A stretch of DNA of 64,000 nt, taken from assembly GCF_013167955.1 (NCBI RefSeq), contig NZ_BLWF01000001.1, forward strand, positions 124,001 through 188,000, in the 5' to 3' direction. A program made the position numbers and the translations under genes. Shown here piece after piece: positions 9,427-17,055 of the stretch; position 1 is the stretch's first letter; the number at the start of each line of letters is the position of its first letter. Source of the stretch: Thermanaeromonas sp. C210. GTDB taxonomy: Bacteria > Bacillota > DSM-521 > Neomoorellales > Neomoorellaceae. The notes beneath the pieces are model-generated. The model made no database searches and had not been told where the DNA came from. It was given only the letters and a program-made list of their open reading frames with translations.

Positions 9427-10320
9427 GTGCATAAGTTCGACTATGTGAAGGCCCGTTCACTGGAGGAGGCCCTAGCAGCCCTTTCCCAGGGGGGTGAGAA
9501 GGCCTGTGCCCTGGCGGGAGGGACGGACCTCCTGGTGGGCTTCCGGGCCGAAGACGCCCGCCTGAGGCATATCGAGCTGGTAGTCGATATCGGCGACCTT
9601 ACCGAGCTGGCCTACATTCGGGAAGAAAACGGGTGCATAGCGGTGGGAGCCCTGGCCACCCATGCCGCCGTAGCGGAATCTCCCCTCATACGAGAGGCGG
9701 CGCCCTTCCTGGCGGCGGCCTGTTCCCAGGTAGGGTCGCCCCAGATACGCAACCGGGGCACGGTGGGAGGGAACCTGTGCAATGCCTCCCCCGCCGCCGA
9801 CACCCTGCCCGTTTTGGTAGCCCTGGAAGCCGAAGTGGTGCTCCGGAGCCCGGCGGGAGAGCGGAGGGTACCGGTGAGCCGCTTCGTCAAGGGACCGCAC
9901 CGAACCGACCTCCGGCCGGGAGAGCTGGTGACCGAGATCCGCTTTAACCGGCCCCTTCCCGGCACCCGGACCTGCTTTATCAAACTGGGCCGGCGCAAGG
10001 CCATGAGCATCGCCCGCTTAAGCATCGCGGTCCTCCTTAAAAAAGACGGAGGCGGGACGGTAGAGGAGGTGCGGCTGGTACCAGGGGCCGCCCTGCCCGT
10101 CCCGGCCAGGGTGACGGCGGCCGAAGAGATCGTCCGGGGCCAAGTGCTTACGGTAGAGCTGGCCCGGGAAGCGGGAGAGAAACTTGCCCAGGAGATGGTG
10201 CGCATCACCGGGCAGCGGTGGTCCACGCCTTACAAAGTACCGGCCATAGCCGCCCTTACCAGGAGGGCTATTCTTACAGCTGGGGGGCTCGAGGATGTCA
10301 CTGCTGGACCTCAAGCTTAA
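9427..10320 (+). CDS. Molybdenum hydroxylase FAD-binding (medium) subunit
   Basis: Electron-transfer flavin subunit of the CoxM/XdhB type, passing electrons from the 2Fe-2S subunit to an acceptor. The 297-residue product has the FAD motif AGGTDLLVG near residue 30 and GTVGGNLCNASPAAD near residues 115-130. The start is GTG 9427, with AGGAGGT (9414-9420) overlapping the stop of the previous gene; longer upstream reading frames lie inside that gene. It overlaps the next gene by 26 bases, which implies translational coupling. Together with 7130 and 10295 it makes a complete xanthine dehydrogenase-like enzyme. Confidence 0.93.
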   Translation: MHKFDYVKARSLEEALAALSQGGEKACALAGGTDLLVGFRAEDARLRHIELVVDIGDLTELAYIREENGCIAVGALATHAAVAESPLIREAAPFLAAACSQVGSPQIRNRGTVGGNLCNASPAADTLPVLVALEAEVVLRSPAGERRVPVSRFVKGPHRTDLRPGELVTEIRFNRPLPGTRTCFIKLGRRKAMSIARLSIAVLLKKDGGGTVEEVRLVPGAALPVPARVTAAEEIVRGQVLTVELAREAGEKLAQEMVRITGQRWSTPYKVPAIAALTRRAILTAGGLEDVTAGPQA

Positions 10321-10771
10321 AGTCAACGGCAAGGAGTACCGGGTCAGGGTAAAACCCCACAAGCGCCTGCTGGACGTGCTGCGGGACGACCTGCATTTGA
10401 CGGGCACCAAGGAGGGGTGCGGCATCGGGGAGTGCGGTGCCTGTACTGTTATCATGGACGGCCGGGCGGTCAATGCCTGCCTGGTGCTGGCGGCCTCGGC
10501 CGAGGGAAAGGAGATATACACCATTGAAGGGCTGGAGCAGGACGGTAAGCTCCACCCCCTGCAGGAGGCCTTTATGCGCCACAACGCCCTGCAGTGCGGC
10601 TTCTGTACCCCGGGGATGATCATGAGCGCCAAGGCCCTGCTGGACAGGAACCCCCATCCCACCCGGGAGGAAATAAAAGAGGCCATCTCCGGCAACCTGT
10701 GCCGCTGCACGGGTTACCGGCAGATTATAGAAGCCATTGAGGAGGTGAGCCGCCTGCCCAGGGAGGAATGA
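10295..10771 (+). CDS. Molybdenum hydroxylase 2Fe-2S (small) subunit
   Basis: Iron-sulfur subunit of the CoxS/XdhC type carrying two 2Fe-2S clusters. In 158 residues the plant-type cluster is C42, C47, C50 and C62, and the second is C101, C104 (CGFCTPG) with C136 and C138 (CRCTG). The ATG at 10295 lies inside the end of the FAD-subunit gene. It completes the enzyme of 7130-10771 and could also serve the orphan large subunit at 935, which has no 2Fe-2S partner of its own. A structured leader follows before the next gene. Confidence 0.95.
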   Translation: MSLLDLKLKVNGKEYRVRVKPHKRLLDVLRDDLHLTGTKEGCGIGECGACTVIMDGRAVNACLVLAASAEGKEIYTIEGLEQDGKLHPLQEAFMRHNALQCGFCTPGMIMSAKALLDRNPHPTREEIKEAISGNLCRCTGYRQIIEAIEEVSRLPREE

Positions 10772-10789
10772 GATTCCTCAGAAAAGCTT

Positions 10790-10939
10790 GGTCGGCCGCT
10801 GTTAGTGGGGACCCAACAGGCCTCCGGCAGCCTTTAAGAAAGGGCGGAGGTGTGCCGACCCGACGGGGTGCGGCCCCCCGGTCCCTGATGTGGGAGGCCT
10901 CCGGAAAAACTACCTAAAAAAGTAAGGAGGTATTTAGGA
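10790..10939 (+). ncRNA. Candidate structured leader RNA (three-stem junction) before the second BMP lipoprotein gene
   Basis: Three helices close on each other. P1 is GGTCGGC (10790-10796) with 10854-10860. P2 is CTGTT (10799-10803) with 10815-10819. P3 is CCTCCG (10821-10826) with 10845-10850, extended by CCTTT (10831-10835) with 10839-10843. The ten bases AGGCCTCCGG (10818-10827), which hold the 5' arm of P3, recur exactly at 10895-10904. The second copy could pair with the P3 3' arm or with the Shine-Dalgarno GGAGG (10926-10930). This is the layout of a translational riboswitch, but the sequence does not match the purine aptamer or another class I recognise. CCTCC/GGAGG pairs arise easily in GC-rich DNA, so function is unproven. 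Confidence 0.5.
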
Positions 10940-11992
10940 ATGAAAAAGCTTCTGGCCGTTTTAACCGCCCTGCTGCTGCTCTTGGGAGCCGCCGCCTGTG
11001 GCGGAGGGCAAAAACAAGAGGGTCAGCCCCAGGGTGGGGAGCAGACCCAGTCCAGTGGCCAGCAGGCCGAAGAGAAGCTAAAGGTGGCCCTCCTTCTGCC
11101 TGGCCCTGTCAACGACATGGGCTGGAATGCCTCGGCCTATGAAGGTTTGAAGGAAGCCGAAAAGCACCACGGCATCGAGGGCGTCTACCGGGAGAGGGTT
11201 TCCCAGTCGGAAATGGAGGAGGCCTTCCGGGCCTTTGCCACCCAGGGATTTGACGTGATCATCGGTCACGGCTTCGAGTTCGGCGATGCGGCCCAGAAGG
11301 TGGCCAAGGACTTCCCCGACGTAAAGTTCGTGGTCACCAGCAGCACCATTAGCCAGCCGCCCAATCTGGCCTCCCTGCAGGTCATGAACATCGAAGCAGG
11401 TTTCCTGGGCGGCTACCTGGCGGGTCTCCTCACCAAGAGCGGCGTCGTGGCCTATGTCGGCGGCATGGACATACCGCCCATCCGCAATGCCATGATAGGC
11501 TTTGAACTGGGGGCCAAGATGGCCAAACCCGACGTCGAGGTCCTAAAGACCATGACCGGGAGTTTTGAGGACGTAGCCAAGGCCAAGGAGCAGGCGAGGG
11601 CCTTCATCGAGCAGGGAGCCGACGTGGTCCTGGGCAACGCCGACCAGGCGGGCCTGGGCGTGATCCAGGCGGCCGTGGAAAAGGGCGTGATCGCCGTGGG
11701 CTACGACCACGATCAGAGCTCGGCGGCCCCGGATACCATCGCGGGCACCAGCATCCAGAGCTACCCCATTGCCATAGACTACCTGATCAAGCTTGTCAAA
11801 GAAGGCAAGTTCGAACCTAAGTTCTACGGCATGGGTGCCGCCGAAGGGGCCACCGGCATCCTCTGGAATCCCCAATTTGAAAGCAAGCTTCCTGCGGGGA
11901 CCAAGGACAAGGTCCGGCAGGTGATCGAGGACCTCAAGAGCAAGAAACTTGATGTGGAAAAAATGGCCCGGGAGCAGGGCCTGATGAACTAA
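10940..11992 (+). CDS. BMP-family substrate-binding lipoprotein (copy 2)
   Basis: A 350-residue extracellular binding protein for a nucleoside/nucleobase-type ABC importer. The signal peptide ends GAAAC, lipidating Cys20, and is followed by a Gln/Gly-rich linker. The mature part starts KVALLLPGPVNDMGWNAS. It is a strong paralogue of the protein at 4607, with differences that could tune ligand choice. AAGGAGG (10924-10930) precedes the ATG. It lies behind a possible regulatory RNA, so its expression may be set apart from upstream genes. A hairpin follows at 12009-12035. Confidence 0.93.
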   Translation: MKKLLAVLTALLLLLGAAACGGGQKQEGQPQGGEQTQSSGQQAEEKLKVALLLPGPVNDMGWNASAYEGLKEAEKHHGIEGVYRERVSQSEMEEAFRAFATQGFDVIIGHGFEFGDAAQKVAKDFPDVKFVVTSSTISQPPNLASLQVMNIEAGFLGGYLAGLLTKSGVVAYVGGMDIPPIRNAMIGFELGAKMAKPDVEVLKTMTGSFEDVAKAKEQARAFIEQGADVVLGNADQAGLGVIQAAVEKGVIAVGYDHDQSSAAPDTIAGTSIQSYPIAIDYLIKLVKEGKFEPKFYGMGAAEGATGILWNPQFESKLPAGTKDKVRQVIEDLKSKKLDVEKMAREQGLMN

Positions 11993-12008
11993 GCTAAGCC
12001 CTACGGAC

Positions 12009-12035
12009 GAGGGGGGTTCCCGGGAGTCCCCCCTC
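12009..12035 (+). other. Intercistronic hairpin after the second BMP gene
   Basis: GAGGGGGG (12009-12016) pairs with CCCCCCTC (12028-12035), and the loop itself contains CCCGGG. No U-run follows and a ribosome binding site (GGGAGGGTGA, 12045-12054) comes next. Like the hairpin at 5658, it follows a binding-protein gene and may stabilise the upstream message. Confidence 0.6.
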
Positions 12036-12060
12036 TCCCTTGCCGGGAGGGTGATTAAAT

Positions 12061-14820
12061 GTGGAACGCATCCGGCTCAATGTTAACGGCCAGGACTACG
12101 AGGTGGACGTGAAGCCCAACTGGACCCTGCTGAAGGTGCTGCGGGAGGTATTGGGCCTGAGGGGCACCAAGTGCGGATGCTCAAGCGGCGACTGCGGCAC
12201 CTGCAAGGTGCTGGTGGACGGGGAGGCCGTCAAATCTTGCACCATCCTGGCCCGCAGGGCGCAGGGCAAGAGAATTGTCACTATAGAAGGCTTGAGCCAG
12301 GACGGCTCCCTCCACCCCCTGCAGGAGGCCTTTATAGCCACCGGCGCTGTCCAGTGCGGCTTCTGTACCCCCGGCATGATAATCGCTGCCAAGGCGCTGC
12401 TGGACAAAAATCCCAACCCCACACGGGAAGAAATACGTGCAGCTCTAGATGATAACTTGTGCCGCTGCACCGGTTACGTCAAAATCATCCAGGCCGTGGA
12501 ACTGGCCGCCGCCAGGCTCCGGGGCGAGGTAAAAAAGATCCCGGTCCCCCAGGCGGGGGAGGACGGGCAGATTGTCGGCCGGAGGCTTCCTCTCCGCGAT
12601 GCCGTGGCGAAGGTTACGGGCCGTACGGTGTACGTAGGGGATATGCGCCTGCCGGGTATGCTCTACGGCCGGATCCTCTTCAGCCCGGTGGCCCACGGCC
12701 GCATCAAACGGATAGACGTGAGCCGGGCCCAATCCCTGCCCGGAGTGCGGGCAGTGGTCACCTACCAGGATGTACCGCCCGTGGCCTACAACAGCGCCTT
12801 GCGCTTTAAGGGCCACGACATTCCCCGGGACGAATACATCCTGACGGACACCGTGAGGTACGTGGGGGACCGGGTGGCCGCGGTGGCGGCGGACGACCCG
12901 GAAACTGCCGAAAGGGCCCTGCGGCTTATCGAGGTTGAATATGAGGAACTGCCGGCGGTTTTCGACCCGGAGGAGGCCCTGAGGCCGGGGGCACCGGAGG
13001 TCCATGAGGGCGGCAACGTGGTAAAGAAATTGGAGGCCGCGGCCGGCGATGTTGAAAAAGCTTTGGACGGCGCCGATTACGTGTTTACCGACCGTATCAA
13101 GCTGCCTATAGTTACCCATGTGGCCTTAGAGCCCCACGCCAGCTTGGCCGAATTCGACGCCACGGCGGGCAAGCTCACCGTATGGAGCGCAAATCAGAAC
13201 ATTTTCGCCACGCGGATCATCCTATCGGAAATCTTCGGCCTGCCGGTGAATAAAGTCCGGGTCATCAAGCCGCCTGTGGGAGGGGGCTTCGGAGGCAAAC
13301 TGGAGGCGGTCTTGGAGCCGGTAGCCGCCCTGTTATCTATGAAGACCGGACGGCCGGTCCTGGTGGAAATGAACCGGCGGGAGGTCATGGTTTCCACCCG
13401 CACACGCCACTCGGCCGTGTACTATTTGCGGACGGGAGTGAAAAAGGACGGCACCATCGTCGGCCAGGACATCACCGCCTACTTCAATACCGGCGCCTAC
13501 GCCACCAGCGCCCTAAACGTCACGGGGGCCATGATCGACAAGGCCTTCCGCCTCTACCGCATTCCCGACCTCCGGGTGACGGCTTACTCCGTATACACCA
13601 ACTGTCCCGTGGGAGGTGCCATGCGGGGCTACGGTTCTCCCCAGCTTGTAGCCGCCCGCGAAATCCACCTTAACAAGATAGCCAGAAAGCTGGGCCTCGA
13701 CCCGGTAGAATTCCGGCGCCGGAATCTGGTCAGGCCGGGAGACATAAATCCCCGGTTTGGGACCTCCCTGGGGAACTGCCGCGTCCTGGACTGCCTGGAA
13801 AAGGGCGCGCAGCGGTTCAACTGGGAGGAAAAGGCCCGGCAGCCCAAGGGAGAAGGGCGCTTCCGGCGGGGAGTGGGCGTGGCGGCGGGGAACCACGGCA
13901 ACGGCACCTTCGGCGTGCACGTGGACATGACCACCGTGGCCCTGAAGATGAACGAGGACGGTACGGTTACCATGTTCACCGGCACCCAGGATCTGGGCCA
14001 GGGGGGTACCTCCATGATGTGCATGATAGTTGCCCAAGTGCTGGGCCTGTCGCCCGAGCAGGTTGAGGTTGTGGAGGCGGACACCGAGTTAACTCCCTGG
14101 GACCTGGGAACCTACGCCAGCCGCGGCGTATGGGTGGCCGGCAATGCGGCCCTGAAGGCCGCCCGGAGCATACGCCGTCAACTTCTGGAAGTGGCCGCTT
14201 CCGTGTTAGGGGTAAAGGAGGAGGAACTTGAACTGGGGGGTGGCTTCGCCTACTGCCGTCACTGCCCGGACAAGAAAGTCCCCTTGGGGGACATCGTGGC
14301 GGCGGCCCAGCTGAGCAAGGAGGGCGGCCGGGAGATCAAGGCCTACGAGAGCTTCGCCTCCGTCGCCGGCCCCAACTCCTACGGGGTGCATTTGGCCGAA
14401 GTGGAAGTCGACACGGAGACCGGACGGGTAAAGGTGCTCAGGTATGTGGCGGCCCACGATGTAGGGCGGGCCATCAACCCCATGTATGTGGAAGGACAGA
14501 TAGAAGGCGGCATCCAGATGGGGCTGGGGTACGGGCTGACGGAGGAGCTTATTGTCGATCCGGCCAGCGGCAAGGTACTCAATGCCGGCCTGAAGGGTTA
14601 CCGGGTGTTCCGGGCCAAGGATATGCCGGAGATAGAAGTTTTGCTCATCGAGGAGGGAGAACCCCCGGGGCCCTTTGGGGCCAAAAGCATCGGCGAGGCT
14701 TCCACCGTGCCCGTGGCACCGGCGGTGGTTAACGCCGTGGCCGACGCCCTGGGAGTTGACTTCGACGAACTGCCGGTGACCCCCGAAAGGATCCTGGCCA
14801 AGCTGCGGGGGAGGCCCTAG
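12061..14820 (+). CDS. Fused 2Fe-2S / molybdenum-binding hydroxylase (aldehyde oxidoreductase/xanthine dehydrogenase type)
   Basis: A single 919-residue chain carries both 2Fe-2S domains and the molybdenum domains, the arrangement of Desulfovibrio gigas aldehyde oxidoreductase (about 907 residues) and of some clostridial purine hydroxylases. Cluster ligands are C40, C45, C48, C60 and C99, C102, C134, C136; an extra Cys lies at 38. The molybdenum part shows PVGGGFGGK, RGYGSPQ and GAKSIGEAS with the catalytic glutamate. There is no FAD domain, so electrons must leave through another protein; the iron-sulfur flavoprotein downstream is a candidate. The start is GTG 12061 behind GGGAGGGTGA. The context favours an N-heterocycle over an aldehyde as substrate. 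Confidence 0.92.
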   Translation: MERIRLNVNGQDYEVDVKPNWTLLKVLREVLGLRGTKCGCSSGDCGTCKVLVDGEAVKSCTILARRAQGKRIVTIEGLSQDGSLHPLQEAFIATGAVQCGFCTPGMIIAAKALLDKNPNPTREEIRAALDDNLCRCTGYVKIIQAVELAAARLRGEVKKIPVPQAGEDGQIVGRRLPLRDAVAKVTGRTVYVGDMRLPGMLYGRILFSPVAHGRIKRIDVSRAQSLPGVRAVVTYQDVPPVAYNSALRFKGHDIPRDEYILTDTVRYVGDRVAAVAADDPETAERALRLIEVEYEELPAVFDPEEALRPGAPEVHEGGNVVKKLEAAAGDVEKALDGADYVFTDRIKLPIVTHVALEPHASLAEFDATAGKLTVWSANQNIFATRIILSEIFGLPVNKVRVIKPPVGGGFGGKLEAVLEPVAALLSMKTGRPVLVEMNRREVMVSTRTRHSAVYYLRTGVKKDGTIVGQDITAYFNTGAYATSALNVTGAMIDKAFRLYRIPDLRVTAYSVYTNCPVGGAMRGYGSPQLVAAREIHLNKIARKLGLDPVEFRRRNLVRPGDINPRFGTSLGNCRVLDCLEKGAQRFNWEEKARQPKGEGRFRRGVGVAAGNHGNGTFGVHVDMTTVALKMNEDGTVTMFTGTQDLGQGGTSMMCMIVAQVLGLSPEQVEVVEADTELTPWDLGTYASRGVWVAGNAALKAARSIRRQLLEVAASVLGVKEEELELGGGFAYCRHCPDKKVPLGDIVAAAQLSKEGGREIKAYESFASVAGPNSYGVHLAEVEVDTETGRVKVLRYVAAHDVGRAINPMYVEGQIEGGIQMGLGYGLTEELIVDPASGKVLNAGLKGYRVFRAKDMPEIEVLLIEEGEPPGPFGAKSIGEASTVPVAPAVVNAVADALGVDFDELPVTPERILAKLRGRP

Positions 14821-14834
14821 GGCCTCAAGCACAT

Positions 14835-14876
14835 GGTGCCCGGCTCCGCCGGGATTACGGCGGCTCGCCGGGTGCC
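14835..14876 (+). other. Intercistronic hairpin
   Basis: An outer stem (about 14835-14844 with 14867-14876, including G-U pairs) encloses a perfect inner stem CCGCCG (14846-14851) with CGGCGG (14858-14863). No U-run follows, so it is probably an RNA processing or stability element between co-transcribed genes. Part of its wording recurs near 3225-3245. Confidence 0.5.
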
Positions 14877-14912
14877 GCCGGGAAGAAGGTCAGGGGAAGG
14901 AGGAAGAAAATT

Positions 14913-15584
14913 ATGCCCGTTATTCTAGGTATCAGCGGCAGCCCCCGCAAAGGGGCTACCGATTATGCGGTGCAGGTGGCCCTGGAAGAGGCCGCCCGCT
15001 TTCCCGGTATTACTACCCGCTACTGGAGTGTGAGGGGCAAGAAAATCGCTTTCTGCACCCATTGCGACCGGTGCATACGGGAGAAGACCATGTGCCACAT
15101 CCAGGACGACATCAAAGAACTGGAAGAGCTCGTGCTGGAAGCCGACGGCTTTATTATAGGTTCGCCGGTATACGACATGAATATCACCGCCCAACTGGCC
15201 GCCTGCTTTAACCGTCTGCGTCCCATCTTTTTGGTGCACCCGGGCAAACTCCGCAACAAAGTGGGGGGCGCCATCGCCCTGGGGGGCACGCGCCACGGCG
15301 GCCAGGAGACGGCCCTCCTGGCCATTATCAATTTCTACCTCATGCATGAAATCCTGGTGTGCGGCGGCATCGGCGGCTGTTACAGCGGCGGCACGGTATG
15401 GACCAGGGACGGCAAAGCCCAGGGGGCTGCCGATGACGAAGTAGGCATGGCCACCGTCAGAGGACTGGGCAAAGCCATAGGCGAGGCCGTGTGGGTCACC
15501 TCCATGGGCCGCAGCCTATGGGAAGAGAAGAAACGGGAGCTGGGAGTTGCGGATTCCGGCCCGGTTAGGGACCATGCCATCTAA
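14913..15584 (+). CDS. Iron-sulfur flavoprotein (NAD(P)H-dependent FMN reductase fold)
   Basis: A flavodoxin-like protein of 223 residues with an N-terminal phosphate-binding loop (GISGSPRKG). Its compact cysteine motif C-x2-C-x2-C-x6-C, in CTHCDRC and MCHI near residues 48-61, is the 4Fe-4S motif of the archaeal/clostridial Isf family, with slightly different spacing. Such proteins shuttle electrons between ferredoxins and other carriers. As the last gene before a strong terminator, it may take electrons from the FAD-less fused hydroxylase at 12061, which is inference. AAGGAGG precedes the ATG. Confidence 0.85.
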   Translation: MPVILGISGSPRKGATDYAVQVALEEAARFPGITTRYWSVRGKKIAFCTHCDRCIREKTMCHIQDDIKELEELVLEADGFIIGSPVYDMNITAQLAACFNRLRPIFLVHPGKLRNKVGGAIALGGTRHGGQETALLAIINFYLMHEILVCGGIGGCYSGGTVWTRDGKAQGAADDEVGMATVRGLGKAIGEAVWVTSMGRSLWEEKKRELGVADSGPVRDHAI

Positions 15585-15600
15585 TACCATAGAGGGAAGG

Positions 15601-15627
15601 GCGGGGGATAAACCCCCGCGCTTTTTT
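15601..15627 (+). terminator. Rho-independent terminator of the catabolic island
   Basis: GCGGGGG (15601-15607) and CCCCCGC (15613-15619) form a perfect 7-bp stem around ATAAA, followed by GC and six T (15622-15627). It marks the end of the long plus-strand gene run. Confidence 0.93.
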
Positions 15628-15682
15628 GTTTACCGTGCGCCCCGGCCGGGATAGAGGTCTAGGGATGCCAGCGCAAAGGCCC

Positions 15683-15712
15683 GTTGACCGTCAACACGGG
15701 TGAAGGTACAAT
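15683..15712 (+). promoter_or_regulatory. Sigma-A promoter with overlapping palindromic operator
   Basis: TTGACC (15684-15689), a 17-base spacer and TACAAT (15707-15712) form a good promoter for the toxin-antitoxin pair. The -35 box lies inside the perfect inverted repeat GTTGAC-C-GTCAAC (15683-15695). This is a likely operator for autoregulation, though the repressor is unknown. Confidence 0.75.
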
Positions 15713-15770
15713 ACTACTGCAGGGAGCAAGGGGCACGGGGTGTTGGACCCAGAAGAAAGGGGGAAGTTTG

Positions 15771-16133
15771 GTGTCGGACGATATTACTTCCCTGCGGGAG
15801 GCCTGGCGACGGCGGGCGGAAAGGGAGAGGCAGGCGGCCGTCAACCGCCGCCGTGAAGCCCTGGCGAAAGCTCGTCGGGCCGCCCGTTGGTTAAAGGAGA
15901 AATACGGGGTTAACAGGGTCTACCTTTACGGTTCCCTGGCCTGGAGCCGGCATTTTACCCCCCATTCGGACATCGATTTATTTGTAGAAGGCTTTACGCC
16001 GAAGGAACTTTACTGGCGCATGTGGTCGGAAGTAGAGGCCATCACGGCACCTTTTCCCCCTAGTATCGTCCTGGCCGAGGATGCCCTACCGGGCTTACGG
16101 GATGAAGTCAAAAAAAGGGGACATGAACTATGA
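15771..16133 (+). CDS. MntA-type nucleotidyltransferase antitoxin
   Basis: A 120-residue minimal nucleotidyltransferase. The motif GS (54-55) followed by DID (D67, D69) is the catalytic signature of MntA-type antitoxins, which in characterised pairs AMPylate or otherwise modify the HEPN toxin. The N-terminal 45 residues are highly charged and helical, longer than in minimal forms. The start is GTG 15771 behind a GGGGG-type site, because the promoter at 15684-15712 lies inside longer reading frames. It overlaps the next gene by four bases (ATGA), as expected for a toxin-antitoxin pair. Confidence 0.82.
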   Translation: MSDDITSLREAWRRRAERERQAAVNRRREALAKARRAARWLKEKYGVNRVYLYGSLAWSRHFTPHSDIDLFVEGFTPKELYWRMWSEVEAITAPFPPSIVLAEDALPGLRDEVKKRGHEL

Positions 16134-16642
16134 CCAGCGAAGAATTCCTCGTTTTGGAAGGCCGTATACGCCAGGAACTGGAGCATATGGTCCGCCTGGA
16201 GGCCGAACTGGCGGAAAGGGGGTTGATAAGCAGAAACCCGGGTACCACGATAACTTTTCCGACCGGCGACTCCTTTTTCCTGCGCGCAACAGGCTCGGTA
16301 CTCCATGATTTTTATGTAGCGGCGGAAAACATCTTTAAAATCATCGCCAGGGAAATAGACCGCAGCCTTCCCACCGATCCGGAATGGCACCGGCAGCTGT
16401 TGGTACAAATGACCCTTGACCTGCCGGAACTACGTCCCCCTGTGATCCAGAGAGAAACGGCCGCTTTATTGGACGAATACCGCGGCTTCCGTCATGTGTT
16501 TCGCAACGTTTACGGTTTTAATCTGGTGGCCGAACGCCTAGAGAGATTGGTTCAAAAACTTCCCGAAGGGCTGAGGCTTTTACGTCGGGACCTGCAGGCA
16601 TTCCTGGCCCATATGCGGGAAGTCATAGTGGGCGAACAATGA
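16130..16642 (+). CDS. HepT-like HEPN protein, putative toxin
   Basis: A 170-residue all-helical protein paired with the nucleotidyltransferase upstream. The segment RGFRHVFRNVYGF (118-130) corresponds to the RNase motif region of the HepT-like family. In the relatives I recall, the Arg-x4 position is followed by His (FRHxFRHxY); here it is Asn126, so the R-x4-H nuclease motif may be lost, although R118/H122 remain. The gene overlaps the end of the broken HepT gene on the other strand by 63 bases. It could be an intact toxin with an alternative His, or an inactivated one. Confidence 0.7.
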   Translation: MTSEEFLVLEGRIRQELEHMVRLEAELAERGLISRNPGTTITFPTGDSFFLRATGSVLHDFYVAAENIFKIIAREIDRSLPTDPEWHRQLLVQMTLDLPELRPPVIQRETAALLDEYRGFRHVFRNVYGFNLVAERLERLVQKLPEGLRLLRRDLQAFLAHMREVIVGEQ

Positions 16643-17055
16643 TTCCGTCAGCGGCGGTCCAGGTATTTGGTATTTAATTATATACCGGGCGAACTCCCGG
16701 AAATCTCCCAGTCGGCGGTTTAACACTTCTGCCACCTTGGCCTTATTTACCCTGGCGTACTCATGGACGAGGATATTACGGAAACCCGCCATGCCGGAGA
16801 TATCCCGGGCAAATTCTGCCGGGAGTACCTTAAGTTTTGCCAGCTCGGCAAATACATCACCGTACTCATCAACTACGATTCCTTCCTCGGCCAGAATATA
16901 GCTGCCTATGTCCAGGACAATTTGAATACATTAGTTGTAAGCCATGTTCTATGACCCAAGCCAGGTCTAAGTTACCCTCGAGTTCTTGCGCAGTTGTACC
17001 TCTATACTTTTCCAAATGCTTGAGATAGCGGTCCAAATCGTGAGCTTTTGCTTTT
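16580..17055 (-). pseudogene. hepT: HepT (DUF86) toxin, frameshifted
   Basis: The minus strand encodes recognisable HepT in at least two frames. The N-terminal part reads HDLDRYLKHLEKYRG and continues to WVIEHGLQL, then the frame shifts by one base near 16930-16936. After the shift it resumes as IQIVLDIGSYILAEEG and runs on to GFRNILVHEYARV. The RNase motif R-x4-H (RNILVH) is intact, but no start codon lies in the frame of the first part, so the N-terminus is also damaged. It lies downstream of an equally damaged MntA gene. Decay of a toxin gene is expected once the pair is not needed. Confidence 0.72.

Noticed and set aside
10790-10860. Purine riboswitch before the BMP gene
   Set aside because: The three-way shape is suggestive, but the junction and loop bases conserved in purine aptamers are absent, so I leave the class open.
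15684-15770. N-terminal extension of the MntA-type protein from 15684
   Set aside because: The extension covers the -35 and -10 boxes of the promoter, and GTG 15771 has its own ribosome binding site.
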